Source: JAAZGD01 sp964383845
GTDB lineage: Bacteria; Bacillota; Clostridia; Peptostreptococcales; Anaerovoracaceae
Reading direction: 5' to 3'
Assembly (NCBI GenBank): GCA_964383845.1
Contig: CAYLIF010000002.1
Span: 1 to 64,000 of the forward strand
Length of the DNA stretch: 64,000 bases
Shown here: piece by piece, positions 14,290-22,759 of the stretch
How the letters are laid out: each line of letters begins with the position of its first letter
Numbering within the stretch: position 1 is the stretch's first letter
Program-made: the position numbers and the translations under genes
The notes under the pieces: model-generated
What the model saw: only the letters and a program-made list of their open reading frames with translations
Database searches by the model: none
What the model was told of the DNA's origin: nothing

Positions 14290-15338
14290 TTATTTATCCA
14301 CTATTCCTCTTGGTCCATGGTTTTTCTCAAATAGATAATGGGCTACATAGTACTCTCCACCACCATTAATGGCAAAGAATTCAGAGCAAGCAATAAAGAA
14401 TATACGCCAGTAGGACCACCATTTTACTGCTGTTCTGGTCCTTCTCGATCTTCTAAAATAGGCATTACAAGGTCTTTTTGCCTGTCCATCCTTTTTAACC
14501 AGGCTTCCAAGGTCTTGCTGTAGTGGTTACCATTTACTGCCCATTGCTGAGTTATACATAAATCCTTATTGAAAAAGTGAAAAAGATCTTGGCTGGGCAT
14601 GGTGCCACCAGTGAAAAAATATTTAGCCATCCAATCGCCGCTAGACTTTACCTCGTAGGTAAAAGGGACTTGGCAGTGGCAAAATACGTGAACAAACAAT
14701 TTTCCTTGGTCGTTCAAAAGTCCAGCTACCTTTCTAAAGAGTTCATTATAGTTTCTCATATGTTCAAACATCTCTATAGATACCACTCTGTCAAACTCGT
14801 CCTTTAAAGCAAGATCATTTATATCGCAGGTAACCACCTTTAGGTTTTTTATGTCTTTTTGCTTGGCCTTTTCTTCGATATAACTACGCTGATTGTTTGA
14901 ATTGGATAGAGCGGTTATATGAGCATCAGGAAAACGACTAGCAACATAAAGACTAAAAGAGCCCCAGCCGCATCCAAGATCAAGGATTTTTTGACCATCT
15001 TCAATGCCAGCCCTGTCACATACCAAGTCAAGCATTCTAGCCTCAGCATCATCAAGAGAGTCTCCTTCTTCCCAATAGGCACAGCTGTACTTTTTGTGTT
15101 TACCTAATACTAAGTCGAAAAATTTACTGGGAACTTCATAGTGTTGTTGATTTGCATCCCCAGTATTAATAGCAATAGGTCCTTGGCTTCGCTGTTTGAT
15201 AAAGTCCATTAAGAAAGCTTCTTTTTCAGCGACATCCATCTTTGCTAAACTCTTAAGGCGAATATTGGTCCTTTGTCTAACCCCAATCCGAATCAAAGAA
15301 TCTGGAAGAACGTCCTTTTTCAACAAGTTTTCAATCAT
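14290..15338 (-). pseudogene. Frameshifted cyclopropane-fatty-acid-synthase-like SAM methyltransferase
   Basis: The first 304 codons encode a CFA-family methyltransferase: SAM motif ILDLGCGWGSFSLYVA (about 115-130), ALSNSNNQ, IEMFEHMRNY, and FFTGGTMPSQD. The frame then hits TAA at 14424-14426. One base out of frame, the conserved C-terminus continues as AVKWWSYWRIFFIACSEFFAINGG and GEYYVAHYLFEK to a stop at 14290. A single indel between about 14430 and 14455 explains both halves. Repaired, the protein would be about 350 residues, normal for the family. Real mutation and sequencing error cannot be told apart here. RBS AGGAGG precedes the ATG. Confidence 0.85.
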
Positions 15339-15364
15339 TATTTAAAATCCTCCTGTAATTTCAA

Positions 15365-16615
15365 TTACTTACTAACCTTTGCCCATCGAAAGCCCTTGGA
15401 AAAAAGCGCCATGGCAAGCAATAATACAAGACTACTGGCAAGCCAGAACAAGGAATAACTTCCTGTTTTATCATGTATTACCCCCGCAAGTAGAGGAATA
15501 CCCATGTTTCCTAGGCCAATACTAGCCATAACCTTGCCCAACTCTTTGGAATACCTTTGGTGAGAGAATAGCTCTCTTACAGCTAAAGGTGGGCAAACTG
15601 TCATGGAAGCAGCGCCTACACCAAAAAATATAATAAAAGCCAAACACCCGATGACAGAAAATGCACATAAATAAAGAGCTAATACTCCTATGGCGGACAG
15701 GGTCAGAAAAATAATCAAGGTCTTTTCACAACCCAACCGGTCGCAGGATTTTCCAACCAGTAGCTTTGAAAAGGCTAACACTCCTAAGAATAGTCCTATC
15801 ATCATAGACGCTTCTGCCGGAGTCTGACCCAAAGAAACAAGATGACTGTTTCCGTGCATCATCACAGAGGTCCCTATGCCGCCAATCAAAAAAGCTGCAA
15901 TGCAAATAGCTCCAATAATCTTGCGGTATTCACTTGGTGTATCTTGCCCTTCAGGGTTTTTAGGGGAATCTATGTCGCTAAACTCCATATCCAAAGGTAA
16001 ATACCCCTTTTTGCGGGGAAGATAAACTGCAACTAGGTACAGGAAGGGTGTAAAAAGAATTAACAAAAAACCACCCCATAAGCCATAGGTCCATCTCCAT
16101 TCAATTGTTTCAACCATTTTGGCAAATAAAGGATTAAGTAGAAGGCCTCCCACTCCACTGCCCATGAAGGCAAGACTTAGGGCAAAGCCTCGATTATCCT
16201 TGTCAAACCATAGGTTTATTATGATGGGTAGAATCAAGGTAGTTACCCCAACAAATGCCATACCAATAAGCAAGGCGCTAATATAGAATAATGGCAAAGC
16301 CTTTGCTGTGGCAAACAAAATAATTGATAGTGAAATCACTCCAGATGATATAATCATTGTTTTGCTTGGTCCAATTTTATCCGAAAGACGGGCTAATAAA
16401 GGAGAGGATATAACCATACCTCCATTAATTAAAGCAAAAATAGAAGATATAGTCAGACGACTATATCCGTGTTCCCTAGCAATAGGTTCGATCAATTGGC
16501 CTTGACAGTTGATAACTATTCCATAGTAAAAGACCATACATAAGAACCCCGTCACAACTAAGAGCCATCGATAATTTTTTTCACGGGAACTCTTGATCCC
16601 AGTTTTTTCATTCAT
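15365..16615 (-). CDS. Major facilitator superfamily transporter
   Basis: The 416-residue protein has twelve predicted membrane helices and the MFS loop 2-3 motif LLARLSDKIGPSK, repeated in the second half as GKSCDRLGCEKTL. The overall pattern (INCQGQLIEPIAREHGYSR at the start) resembles OFA-type monocarboxylate/oxalate-formate carriers. It lies 26 bp upstream of the methyltransferase gene on the same strand and may be co-transcribed. Substrate cannot be assigned. Confidence 0.82.
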   Translation of the reverse strand: MNEKTGIKSSREKNYRWLLVVTGFLCMVFYYGIVINCQGQLIEPIAREHGYSRLTISSIFALINGGMVISSPLLARLSDKIGPSKTMIISSGVISLSIILFATAKALPLFYISALLIGMAFVGVTTLILPIIINLWFDKDNRGFALSLAFMGSGVGGLLLNPLFAKMVETIEWRWTYGLWGGFLLILFTPFLYLVAVYLPRKKGYLPLDMEFSDIDSPKNPEGQDTPSEYRKIIGAICIAAFLIGGIGTSVMMHGNSHLVSLGQTPAEASMMIGLFLGVLAFSKLLVGKSCDRLGCEKTLIIFLTLSAIGVLALYLCAFSVIGCLAFIIFFGVGAASMTVCPPLAVRELFSHQRYSKELGKVMASIGLGNMGIPLLAGVIHDKTGSYSLFWLASSLVLLLAMALFSKGFRWAKVSK

Positions 16616-16693
16616 TCTAGCTTAACAACTCCTTCACTTTTTTCTATCTAGCCACCTTGTAAATTTTTTAGGGAGGTTAAGCCATTTCAGAAA

Positions 16694-18202
16694 CTATCGA
16701 ATTGTACCACCGCCGGTTTCCTTTAGAATTACGTCATGGGCTCCGCCTTCTACTATGCTAGTTGCTGAAACCAAAGTTATCTTAGCTTCCTTCTGAAGAT
16801 CCGGTATATTGATAACTCCACAGTTACACATTGTGGATTTAACTTTATTTAGAGATTGGTTTACGTTATCTTTTAAAGGACCTGCGTATGGTACATATGA
16901 ATCTACACCCTCTTCGAAGGAAAGCTTCTCATCTCCTCCAATATCATAGCGTTGCCAGTTCCTTGCCCTATTAGATCCTTCTCCCCAATATTCTTTCACA
17001 TAGTTGCCATTTATATTTAGTTTGTTTGTCGGAGATTCATCAAAGCGTGCAAAATACCTTCCTAACATCAAGAAATCTGCCCCCATTGCAAGGGCTAAAA
17101 CCATATGATAGTCGTACACAATACCGCCGTCAGAACAAATGGGCACATAGACCCCAGTTTTATTAAAATATTCTTCTCTTGCTTTTGCAATCTCTATTAT
17201 AGCAGTAGCTTGGCCACGGCCTATTCCTTTTGTCTCTCTGGTAATACAGATTGAACCTCCTCCGATTCCCACCTTCACAAAGTCGGCACCGCTTTCAGCT
17301 AAAAAAAGAAAGCCATCGCGATCAACAACATTACCTGCACCGATTTTAACTGTATCATCATACTTATTTTTAACGAATTCAATTGTTTCTTTTTGCCATT
17401 CAGTGAAACCCTCAGATGAGTCTATACAAAGTACATCAACCCCTGCATCAACTAGGGCAGGAACACGTTCTTCAACATCTCTTGTGTTAATTCCAGCACC
17501 TACTACATATCGTTTATCTTTGTCTAAAAGTTCATTGGGATTAGCTTTATGGCTGTCGTAGTCCTTACGAAAAACAAAGTGGGTTAACCGTTGGCTATCA
17601 TCTATAATAGGTAGTGCATTAAGCTTATTGTCCCATAATAAGTCATTGGCTTCTGAAAGAGATATACCCTCTCTACCATAAATCAACTTATCAAAAGGTG
17701 TCATAAAAGAAGAAACCTTTTCTTGTGGATCCATTCTGCTTACCCGATAATCTCTGCTGGTAACTATACCCAAAACTTTTCCACCAGGAGTGCCATCGTC
17801 AGTAACAGCTACTGTTGAATGGCCACTTTTATCTTTTAGTCTTATTATATCTGCAAGGGTCTGCTCTGGTTTAATGTTGGAATCAGACTTTACAAATCCC
17901 GCCTTATGGCTTTTCACACGTTTAATCATTGCCGCTTGGTTTTCAACAGGTTGACTTCCAAAAATAAAAGAAATGCCTCCTTCTTTTGCTAAGGCCACCG
18001 CCATTTCATCATCAGAAACAGACTGCATTATAGCTGACACCAAGGGTATATTCATAGACAAAGAAGGCTCTTCTCCTTTTTTGAATTTTACCACAGGAGT
18101 TTTTAGACTTACATTTTCTACAGAGCATTCCTTGCTACTGTAACCTGGGACTAAAAGATACTCACTAAAAGTTCTTGATGGTTCATTGAAATATTCCGAC
18201 AT
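16694..18202 (-). CDS. guaB: IMP dehydrogenase
   Basis: The 502-residue enzyme oxidises IMP to XMP with NAD, the committed step to GTP. It has the TIM-barrel start VSAIMQSVSD, two CBS domains (about 95-215), the catalytic loop GGGSICITRETKGIGRGQ with Cys319, the phosphate site CSDGGIVYDYHMVLALAMGADFLMLGRYFA, and a flap region near YWGEGSNRARNWQRY. The divergent flap (lacking the usual MGS) marks a less common IMPDH branch seen in some anaerobes. RBS AGGAGG lies before the ATG. It is 11 bp downstream of the carboxypeptidase gene. Confidence 0.9.
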   Translation of the reverse strand: MSEYFNEPSRTFSEYLLVPGYSSKECSVENVSLKTPVVKFKKGEEPSLSMNIPLVSAIMQSVSDDEMAVALAKEGGISFIFGSQPVENQAAMIKRVKSHKAGFVKSDSNIKPEQTLADIIRLKDKSGHSTVAVTDDGTPGGKVLGIVTSRDYRVSRMDPQEKVSSFMTPFDKLIYGREGISLSEANDLLWDNKLNALPIIDDSQRLTHFVFRKDYDSHKANPNELLDKDKRYVVGAGINTRDVEERVPALVDAGVDVLCIDSSEGFTEWQKETIEFVKNKYDDTVKIGAGNVVDRDGFLFLAESGADFVKVGIGGGSICITRETKGIGRGQATAIIEIAKAREEYFNKTGVYVPICSDGGIVYDYHMVLALAMGADFLMLGRYFARFDESPTNKLNINGNYVKEYWGEGSNRARNWQRYDIGGDEKLSFEEGVDSYVPYAGPLKDNVNQSLNKVKSTMCNCGVINIPDLQKEAKITLVSATSIVEGGAHDVILKETGGGTIR

Positions 18203-18213
18203 TTTTCACCCTC

Positions 18214-18957
18214 CTATTTATAGCCAATGAAGTTTATAAATTCTTCAAAAGTCCAATTCTTCTCTTTCATAATACTCGCTGCCTTAATGCCAACATAACG
18301 GATATGCCATGGCTCGTAATTATATCCTGTAATTTCTTCTTTCCCTTGAGGATAACGAATAATAAATCCAAACTCATTACAATGATTCTTCAGCCATATG
18401 CCTTCTTCAGTATCACCGAAAGCAGAGCTTAGCTGATAGCCCACGGAAGGCGAGGAGCAGTCAGCAGCAAGCCCTGTTTGATGTTCTGATGTTCCAGGTT
18501 TTGCGCTATACTTGTCTGCCCATGCTTGCCCCTTGGAATTCACATAGCCATAATAAAGATTTGATTGAAATTCGTAAGATCTATAGGCAGTTGTTACTAC
18601 TATTTCATAGCCTTCAAGAGCCGCCTCTTCGCTTAAGGCATGGAAAGCCCCTGCCGCTTCTTGTCTCATAAATCGTCCTTTTGAGCTTCTGTCTTTGGCG
18701 TAGTAGATAATATCTGTAAGATCACTTGGGCTATACTCTGGGTCTAATTCGTTTTCCTTGTTCACCAATATTAAGTTTCCAGATAGCCTGTCCGGCTCTA
18801 ATGCTATTTGCATAAGCTCCTGCTCTGTAAGCTCTACTTCTAAAGCATCCTCCCCAGGAGTTCCAGATTCCGGGTTTTCAGAAACACCTTTATTGCTTGA
18901 ACAACCTAACATTAGACAAAGGCCCAACACTATTATAAAAATGAAAGTTCTTTTCAT
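18214..18957 (-). CDS. VanY-family D-alanyl-D-alanine carboxypeptidase lipoprotein
   Basis: The 247-residue protein has a lipoprotein signal ending LGLCLMLGC (Cys19), so it should be anchored outside the membrane. The zinc peptidase core carries SEHQTGLAADCS (His and Asp ligands) and EPWHIRYVG (catalytic Glu and third ligand). VanY/DacB-type enzymes remove the terminal D-Ala from peptidoglycan stem peptides. No vancomycin-resistance cluster is nearby, so a housekeeping wall-trimming role is more likely. RBS AAGGGA precedes the ATG. Confidence 0.88.
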   Translation of the reverse strand: MKRTFIFIIVLGLCLMLGCSSNKGVSENPESGTPGEDALEVELTEQELMQIALEPDRLSGNLILVNKENELDPEYSPSDLTDIIYYAKDRSSKGRFMRQEAAGAFHALSEEAALEGYEIVVTTAYRSYEFQSNLYYGYVNSKGQAWADKYSAKPGTSEHQTGLAADCSSPSVGYQLSSAFGDTEEGIWLKNHCNEFGFIIRYPQGKEEITGYNYEPWHIRYVGIKAASIMKEKNWTFEEFINFIGYK

Positions 18958-19071
18958 TTGCTTAAAGTCCCTTCTCGAAATGATTACCTTATTATAGTAC
19001 TTTTACTGTCAGCTTTCAACCCAATGAATAAAGCCCTTAACAAATTGGTCCCACTAGAAAACAACAAAATA

Positions 19072-19135
19072 AAATACCTATAGGTTCTTGCTCGGTGGCT
19101 AAAAAGAGCAAGCTTGGCACAACCCATAGGTATTT
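19072..19135. repeat. Long interrupted hairpin (64 bp) of unknown role
   Basis: Left arm AAATACCTAT-a-GGTT then CTTGCTC (19072-19093); right arm GAGCAAG (19106-19112), an eight-base bulge, then AACC-c-ATAGGTATTT (19121-19135). The pairs form a two-part stem closed by a 12-base loop. It lies in the 310-bp gap between the carboxypeptidase and XRE genes. No T run follows on either strand, so it is not a simple terminator. A structured RNA or a small mobile-repeat relic are possible. Confidence 0.6.
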
Positions 19136-19149
19136 CTACACACAATTTT

Positions 19150-19168
19150 ATGTTAGTTTAGCTAACAT
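19150..19168. promoter_or_regulatory. Candidate XRE operator: ATGTTAG-N5-CTAACAT
   Basis: A perfect 7-bp inverted repeat with 5-bp spacer, 100 bp before the XRE gene. A half-site-like ACTAACAT follows at 19190-19197. Palindromes of this size are typical XRE-type operators and autoregulation is common; binding is inferred. Confidence 0.5.
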
Positions 19169-19267
19169 GTCAACGTTTACTGGTAATTATACTAACATTC
19201 ATGGAAATGCCCTGTTAATTAGTCTAGAATACAGAAATAGACCGTGTAAAATAGCAAAGGGAAAAAC

Positions 19268-19609
19268 ATGCTTGATTTATTTATAGATCGTCTCAAAATG
19301 TTACGAAATAAGCGTGGCTTAACCCAAGAGGCTTTTGCCAAAGAGCTTAACTGCACAAGAGAGGCCATTGCAAGTTACGAAACAGGCAAGAGCACGCCTC
19401 CAGTTGAAGTTTTAATTCAAATGGCAGATAATCTTAGGGTTTCCTTAGATTATCTGGTAGGAAGAAGCACCTCTTCTAAAATGGAGCCACAACACTCTTA
19501 TGTTGAGGAAGATGATCTTTTTTCTATTTATTACAAGCTTTCAAAGGAAGATCAAAGTCGGCTGTATTCTATAGCTAAAGTCTTTGACCAGGACTCCAAG
19601 GAAACATAA
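19268..19609 (+). CDS. XRE-family transcriptional regulator
   Basis: A 113-residue cytosolic DNA-binding protein with an N-terminal Cro/CI-type HTH: RLKMLRNKRGLTQEAFAKELNCTREAIASYETGKSTPPVEVLIQMADNL. The C-terminal 45 residues are polar (EEDDLFSIYYKLSKEDQSRLYSI) and may dimerise. RBS AAAGGGA precedes the ATG. It is surrounded by chromosomal genes with no phage functions nearby. A bidirectional terminator follows. The operator-like repeat upstream suggests autoregulation. Confidence 0.88.
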   Translation: MLDLFIDRLKMLRNKRGLTQEAFAKELNCTREAIASYETGKSTPPVEVLIQMADNLRVSLDYLVGRSTSSKMEPQHSYVEEDDLFSIYYKLSKEDQSRLYSIAKVFDQDSKET

Positions 19610-19644
19610 TTAAGTGACTTTAAAATAATGTTTAGTATGAAAAC

Positions 19645-19674
19645 AAAGACGAGAGGATTTCCTCTCGTCTTTTT
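19645..19674. terminator. Bidirectional terminator between the XRE gene and groEL
   Basis: AAAGACGAGAGG (19645-19656) and CCTCTCGTCTTT (19661-19672) form a perfect 12-bp stem with an ATTT loop. T runs follow on the plus strand and, more weakly, on the minus strand. Confidence 0.88.
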
Positions 19675-19708
19675 AATTTATACATGTTTAAATAGTTATG
19701 GTTAGGGC

Positions 19709-21343
19709 CTACATCATTCCGCCCATACCACCCATTCCGCCGCCCATTGGAGGCATCATTGGTTCGTCTTCTTCAATTTCAACTACTCCTGCTTCAGTTG
19801 TAAGAAGCATGCTGGAAGCAGATGCTGCATTCTGTAAAGCACTTCTTGTTACTTTTGCCGGGTCTACAATTCCAGCAGTAATCATATCCATATACTGTTC
19901 TGTTTCAGCATTAAAGCCTGTTCCAACTTTGGAGGACTTAACCTTGGATACTACTACACTTCCTTCGAAGCCAGCATTCTCGGCTATTTGTCTTACAGGT
20001 TCTTCTAATGCTCTCATAATTATATTAGCACCTGTCTTTTCGTCTCCAGATAGACTCTTAACATACTTTGCTACTGCAGGTAATGCGTTTACAAATGTCA
20101 CACCACCACCAGCTACAATACCTTCTTCTACTGCTGCTTTTGTAGCATTAAGAGCATCTTCTATTCGTAATTTAGTTTCTTTTAGTTCTGTTTCTGTAGC
20201 AGCTCCAACTTGTATTACTGCAACACCACCAGAAAGTTTTGCTAGTCTTTCTAAAGTTTTTTCTTTATCAAAATCGCTTGTGCTATCTGCTGCTTGTGTC
20301 TTTAACTGCTCGCAACGAGCCTTGATTGCTTCAGGATCTCCTGCACCGCCTACGATAACAGTATTTTCTTTGTTAACTTTTGCAGAAGTTGCTTGACCAA
20401 GCATATCTAAGGTCGCTTCTTTAAGATCGTAACCTAGTTCTTCAGTAATTACTGTTCCTCCAGTCAAGATAGCCAAGTCTTCCATCATAGCTTTTCTTCT
20501 TTCACCAAATCCTGGAGCTTTAACTGCAACGCAATCAAATGTCCCTCGGATTTTATTAACTACGATAGTAGCAAGTGCATCACCTTCTAAATCTTCACAT
20601 ACGATAAGAAGCTTTTTGCCTTGTTGTACTATTTGTTCTAACAGTGGTAGAAGATCTTGAATATTAGTGATTTTCTTATCTGTTAACAAGATATAAGGAG
20701 CTTCCATATTGGCTTCCATTTTATCTGTATCGTTAACCATATAGGCTGATAAATATCCTCTATCAAACTGCATACCTTCAACTACTTCAAGAGTGGTTCC
20801 CATTGATTTTGATTCTTCAACAGTAATAACTCCATCTTTACCCACTTTTTCCATTGCTTCGGCAATTAAATTTCCGATTTCACGGTCTCCTGCAGATACA
20901 GAAGCTACCTGAGAAATAGATTCTTTGGAATCAACTATTTTTGATAATGCTGCGATTTCTTTGACAGCAATCTCAACAGCTCCCTGTATTCCTCTCTTAA
21001 GGATCATTGGGTTAGCTCCTGCAGCTACGTTCTTAAATCCTTCTTTTATAATGCTTTGAGCAAGTATTGTTGCAGTAGTTGTACCGTCACCAGCTATGTC
21101 GTTGGTTTTTGTAGCTACTTCCTTTACAAGCTGAGCTCCCATATTTTCTACTGGATCTTCAAGATCGATTTCTTTGGCGATTGTTACTCCATCATTTGTA
21201 ATCATTGGTCCACCAAATTTCTTTTGTAGCAATACGTTACGACCTTTAGGACCTAAAGTTATTTTTACAGTGTTGGCTAATTTGTCCACACCTGCTAACA
21301 AGCTTTTTCGAGCGTCTTCTCCATAAATTAGTTCTTTTGCCAT
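19709..21343 (-). CDS. groEL: Chaperonin GroEL (Hsp60)
   Basis: The 544-residue protein is a full-length GroEL, forming the double-ring folding chamber. Signatures include KITLGPKGRNVLLQKKFGGP, the ATPase loop AGDGTTTATILAQ, GAATETELKE, and the C-terminal GGM-rich tail ending MGGMGGMM. It follows groES by 14 bp in the usual groES-groEL order and should be controlled through the CIRCE element upstream of groES. Confidence 0.99.
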   Translation of the reverse strand: MAKELIYGEDARKSLLAGVDKLANTVKITLGPKGRNVLLQKKFGGPMITNDGVTIAKEIDLEDPVENMGAQLVKEVATKTNDIAGDGTTTATILAQSIIKEGFKNVAAGANPMILKRGIQGAVEIAVKEIAALSKIVDSKESISQVASVSAGDREIGNLIAEAMEKVGKDGVITVEESKSMGTTLEVVEGMQFDRGYLSAYMVNDTDKMEANMEAPYILLTDKKITNIQDLLPLLEQIVQQGKKLLIVCEDLEGDALATIVVNKIRGTFDCVAVKAPGFGERRKAMMEDLAILTGGTVITEELGYDLKEATLDMLGQATSAKVNKENTVIVGGAGDPEAIKARCEQLKTQAADSTSDFDKEKTLERLAKLSGGVAVIQVGAATETELKETKLRIEDALNATKAAVEEGIVAGGGVTFVNALPAVAKYVKSLSGDEKTGANIIMRALEEPVRQIAENAGFEGSVVVSKVKSSKVGTGFNAETEQYMDMITAGIVDPAKVTRSALQNAASASSMLLTTEAGVVEIEEDEPMMPPMGGGMGGMGGMM

Positions 21344-21357
21344 TATTATTACCTCCC

Positions 21358-21636
21358 TTATTTAATAGTTGCTAAAATATCACTCTGTGATACTATCATG
21401 TACTCTTCACCATCATACTTAACGTCATCTCCACCATATTTTCTAAAGATAACCTTTTCTCCAACCTTAACTTCCATAGGTTCCTCTTTAGTTCCAGGAC
21501 CAACAGCAATTACTTCAGCGATTTGTGGACGTTCCTTGGCCTGGCCAGGCAACACTATTCCACTTGCAGTTTTTTCTTCTGCCTCCATTTTTTTGATAAC
21601 TAGTTTGTCACCTAAAGGTTTAATTCCAAAGCTCAT
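21358..21636 (-). CDS. groES: Co-chaperonin GroES (Hsp10)
   Basis: The 92-residue co-chaperonin caps GroEL. It shows the family N-terminus IKPLGDKLVIKK, the mobile-loop region EEKTASGIVLPGQAKERPQ and the roof loop with VGEKVIFRKYGGDDVKYDGEEY. RBS AGGAGT precedes the ATG. A CIRCE operator lies in the leader. Confidence 0.98.
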   Translation of the reverse strand: MSFGIKPLGDKLVIKKMEAEEKTASGIVLPGQAKERPQIAEVIAVGPGTKEEPMEVKVGEKVIFRKYGGDDVKYDGEEYMIVSQSDILATIK

Positions 21637-21687
21637 TTTTCGTACTCCTTTCTTCTATGTATAATTTTTTATATAAACAATTCCTTG

Positions 21688-21714
21688 TTAGCACTCCTAT
21701 TTGTCGAGTGCTAA
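21688..21714 (-). promoter_or_regulatory. CIRCE element (HrcA operator)
   Basis: Exact consensus TTAGCACTC-N9-GAGTGCTAA located between the groES promoter and gene. HrcA binding here represses the groESL operon until heat stress. hrcA itself is not in the window. Confidence 0.98.
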
Positions 21715-21719
21715 TACTA

Positions 21720-21748
21720 AATATACTCTTTTTCTACTAGCATGTCAA
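21720..21748 (-). promoter_or_regulatory. Sigma-A promoter of groES-groEL
   Basis: On the minus strand TTGACA (21748-21743), 17-bp spacer, TATATT (21725-21720). The expected start near 21713 places CIRCE at the very 5' end of the transcript. Confidence 0.88.
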
Positions 21749-21780
21749 CCTTTTTATTGGTTAAAATTTTATGAATTCGT

Positions 21781-21803
21781 AAAAAAACGATGCTTTTAGC
21801 ATC
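21781..21803 (-). terminator. Terminator after the DNA glycosylase gene
   Basis: On the minus strand GATGC-taaaa-GCATC is followed by a seven-T run. It lies 66 bp past the glycosylase stop. Confidence 0.75.
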
Positions 21804-21868
21804 ATCTTTATAAGAATATTGAAAATTATGGATAATTCTGCTGGGAAAAGCCTGGTTGGTTTACATAA

Positions 21869-22759
21869 TTATTTAAGACTGTTCTTCTTGATGGCATAAT
21901 TGAATAGGTACTGCTGGGCTATACCGCCGTAATCACCGAATTTTTCTTTTGCAAAAACTTCCATTGCCTTTGTGTCATCTTCAGCCAAACCAAAAAGCTG
22001 ATTCATAATTCTTTTCATCCAGACATCTAAAGGAAAGCTATCTCTTTGGCCAAGCCCATATAGCATCATACAATGAGCCACTTTAGCTCCCACTCCAGGA
22101 AATTCTAAAAGATATTTTAAACCCTCTTCTTTGCTTCTTAAGTTACAAGAGGCCAATCTTTTTTCTCCGTCGGTGGCTACCATCTTTGCTGCTTTTAACA
22201 AATATTTAGATCTATAGCCAAGTTTTACGGGAGCTAAATCTTCTTCAGTAAGGGATGCCATTTTTTCTGGTGATGGAAACCCATAGCGGTCTCCATCAAA
22301 ATAATTCCCTAAGGGCTGGCCGAATAAAGTGCATAGGGATTCAACACATTTCTTGATTCGAGGAATGTGGTTGTTTTGAGATATTATAAATGAAATCAAG
22401 GTTTCCCAAGGATCTTGGTTTAATAAATGTATACCCTTACCTGCAGAAATTATTTCCTCCATTTTAGGATCTTCTTTTATTAAGGCCTCTTTAATTAGAC
22501 CATAATCTGTTCCTAGGTCTAAATAGTTGATCCAAAAATTTTTACAGTCATTTTTATTATTATTAGCCTCTTCAAGTCCATAGCTTTCTATAAAAATAAT
22601 TTTTTCATTATTTTTATTTGCACCAACTTCAATACGGGCTACCCGTTCACTTGCTACCCCAACATAGCCACCTTGATCATCTTCTTCCCAACGAAAACAT
22701 TGACCGCATTCAAAAGTATCTTTTGGGTGGAAATCTCCTTTAATAGGAATTTCTATCAT
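21869..22759 (-). CDS. 8-oxoguanine DNA glycosylase (OGG/AlkA-like HhH-GPD)
   Basis: The 296-residue base-excision enzyme starts with an OGG_N-like domain (FECGQCFRWEEDDQGGYVG) and has the HhH-GPD core: SQNNHIPRIKK, hairpin EFPGVGAKVAHC and the PLDVWMKR segment. Lys226 (Schiff-base lysine) and Asp245 (catalytic) are in place, so it should be a bifunctional glycosylase/AP lyase removing oxidised guanine. Its start overlaps the stop of the upstream P-loop/Asp23 gene (ATGA-type), so the two are co-translated. No link in function to that partner is known. Confidence 0.88.
   Translation of the reverse strand: MIEIPIKGDFHPKDTFECGQCFRWEEDDQGGYVGVASERVARIEVGANKNNEKIIFIESYGLEEANNNKNDCKNFWINYLDLGTDYGLIKEALIKEDPKMEEIISAGKGIHLLNQDPWETLISFIISQNNHIPRIKKCVESLCTLFGQPLGNYFDGDRYGFPSPEKMASLTEEDLAPVKLGYRSKYLLKAAKMVATDGEKRLASCNLRSKEEGLKYLLEFPGVGAKVAHCMMLYGLGQRDSFPLDVWMKRIMNQLFGLAEDDTKAMEVFAKEKFGDYGGIAQQYLFNYAIKKNSLK

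Noticed and set aside
18214..18957. Vancomycin-resistance gene cluster
   Set aside because: Only a VanY-type peptidase is present; no vanS, vanR, vanH, ligase or vanX genes.
19709..20396. Plus-strand coding frame opposite groEL
   Set aside because: It is the low-complexity antisense shadow of the Gly/Met-rich groEL end, with no ribosome site.
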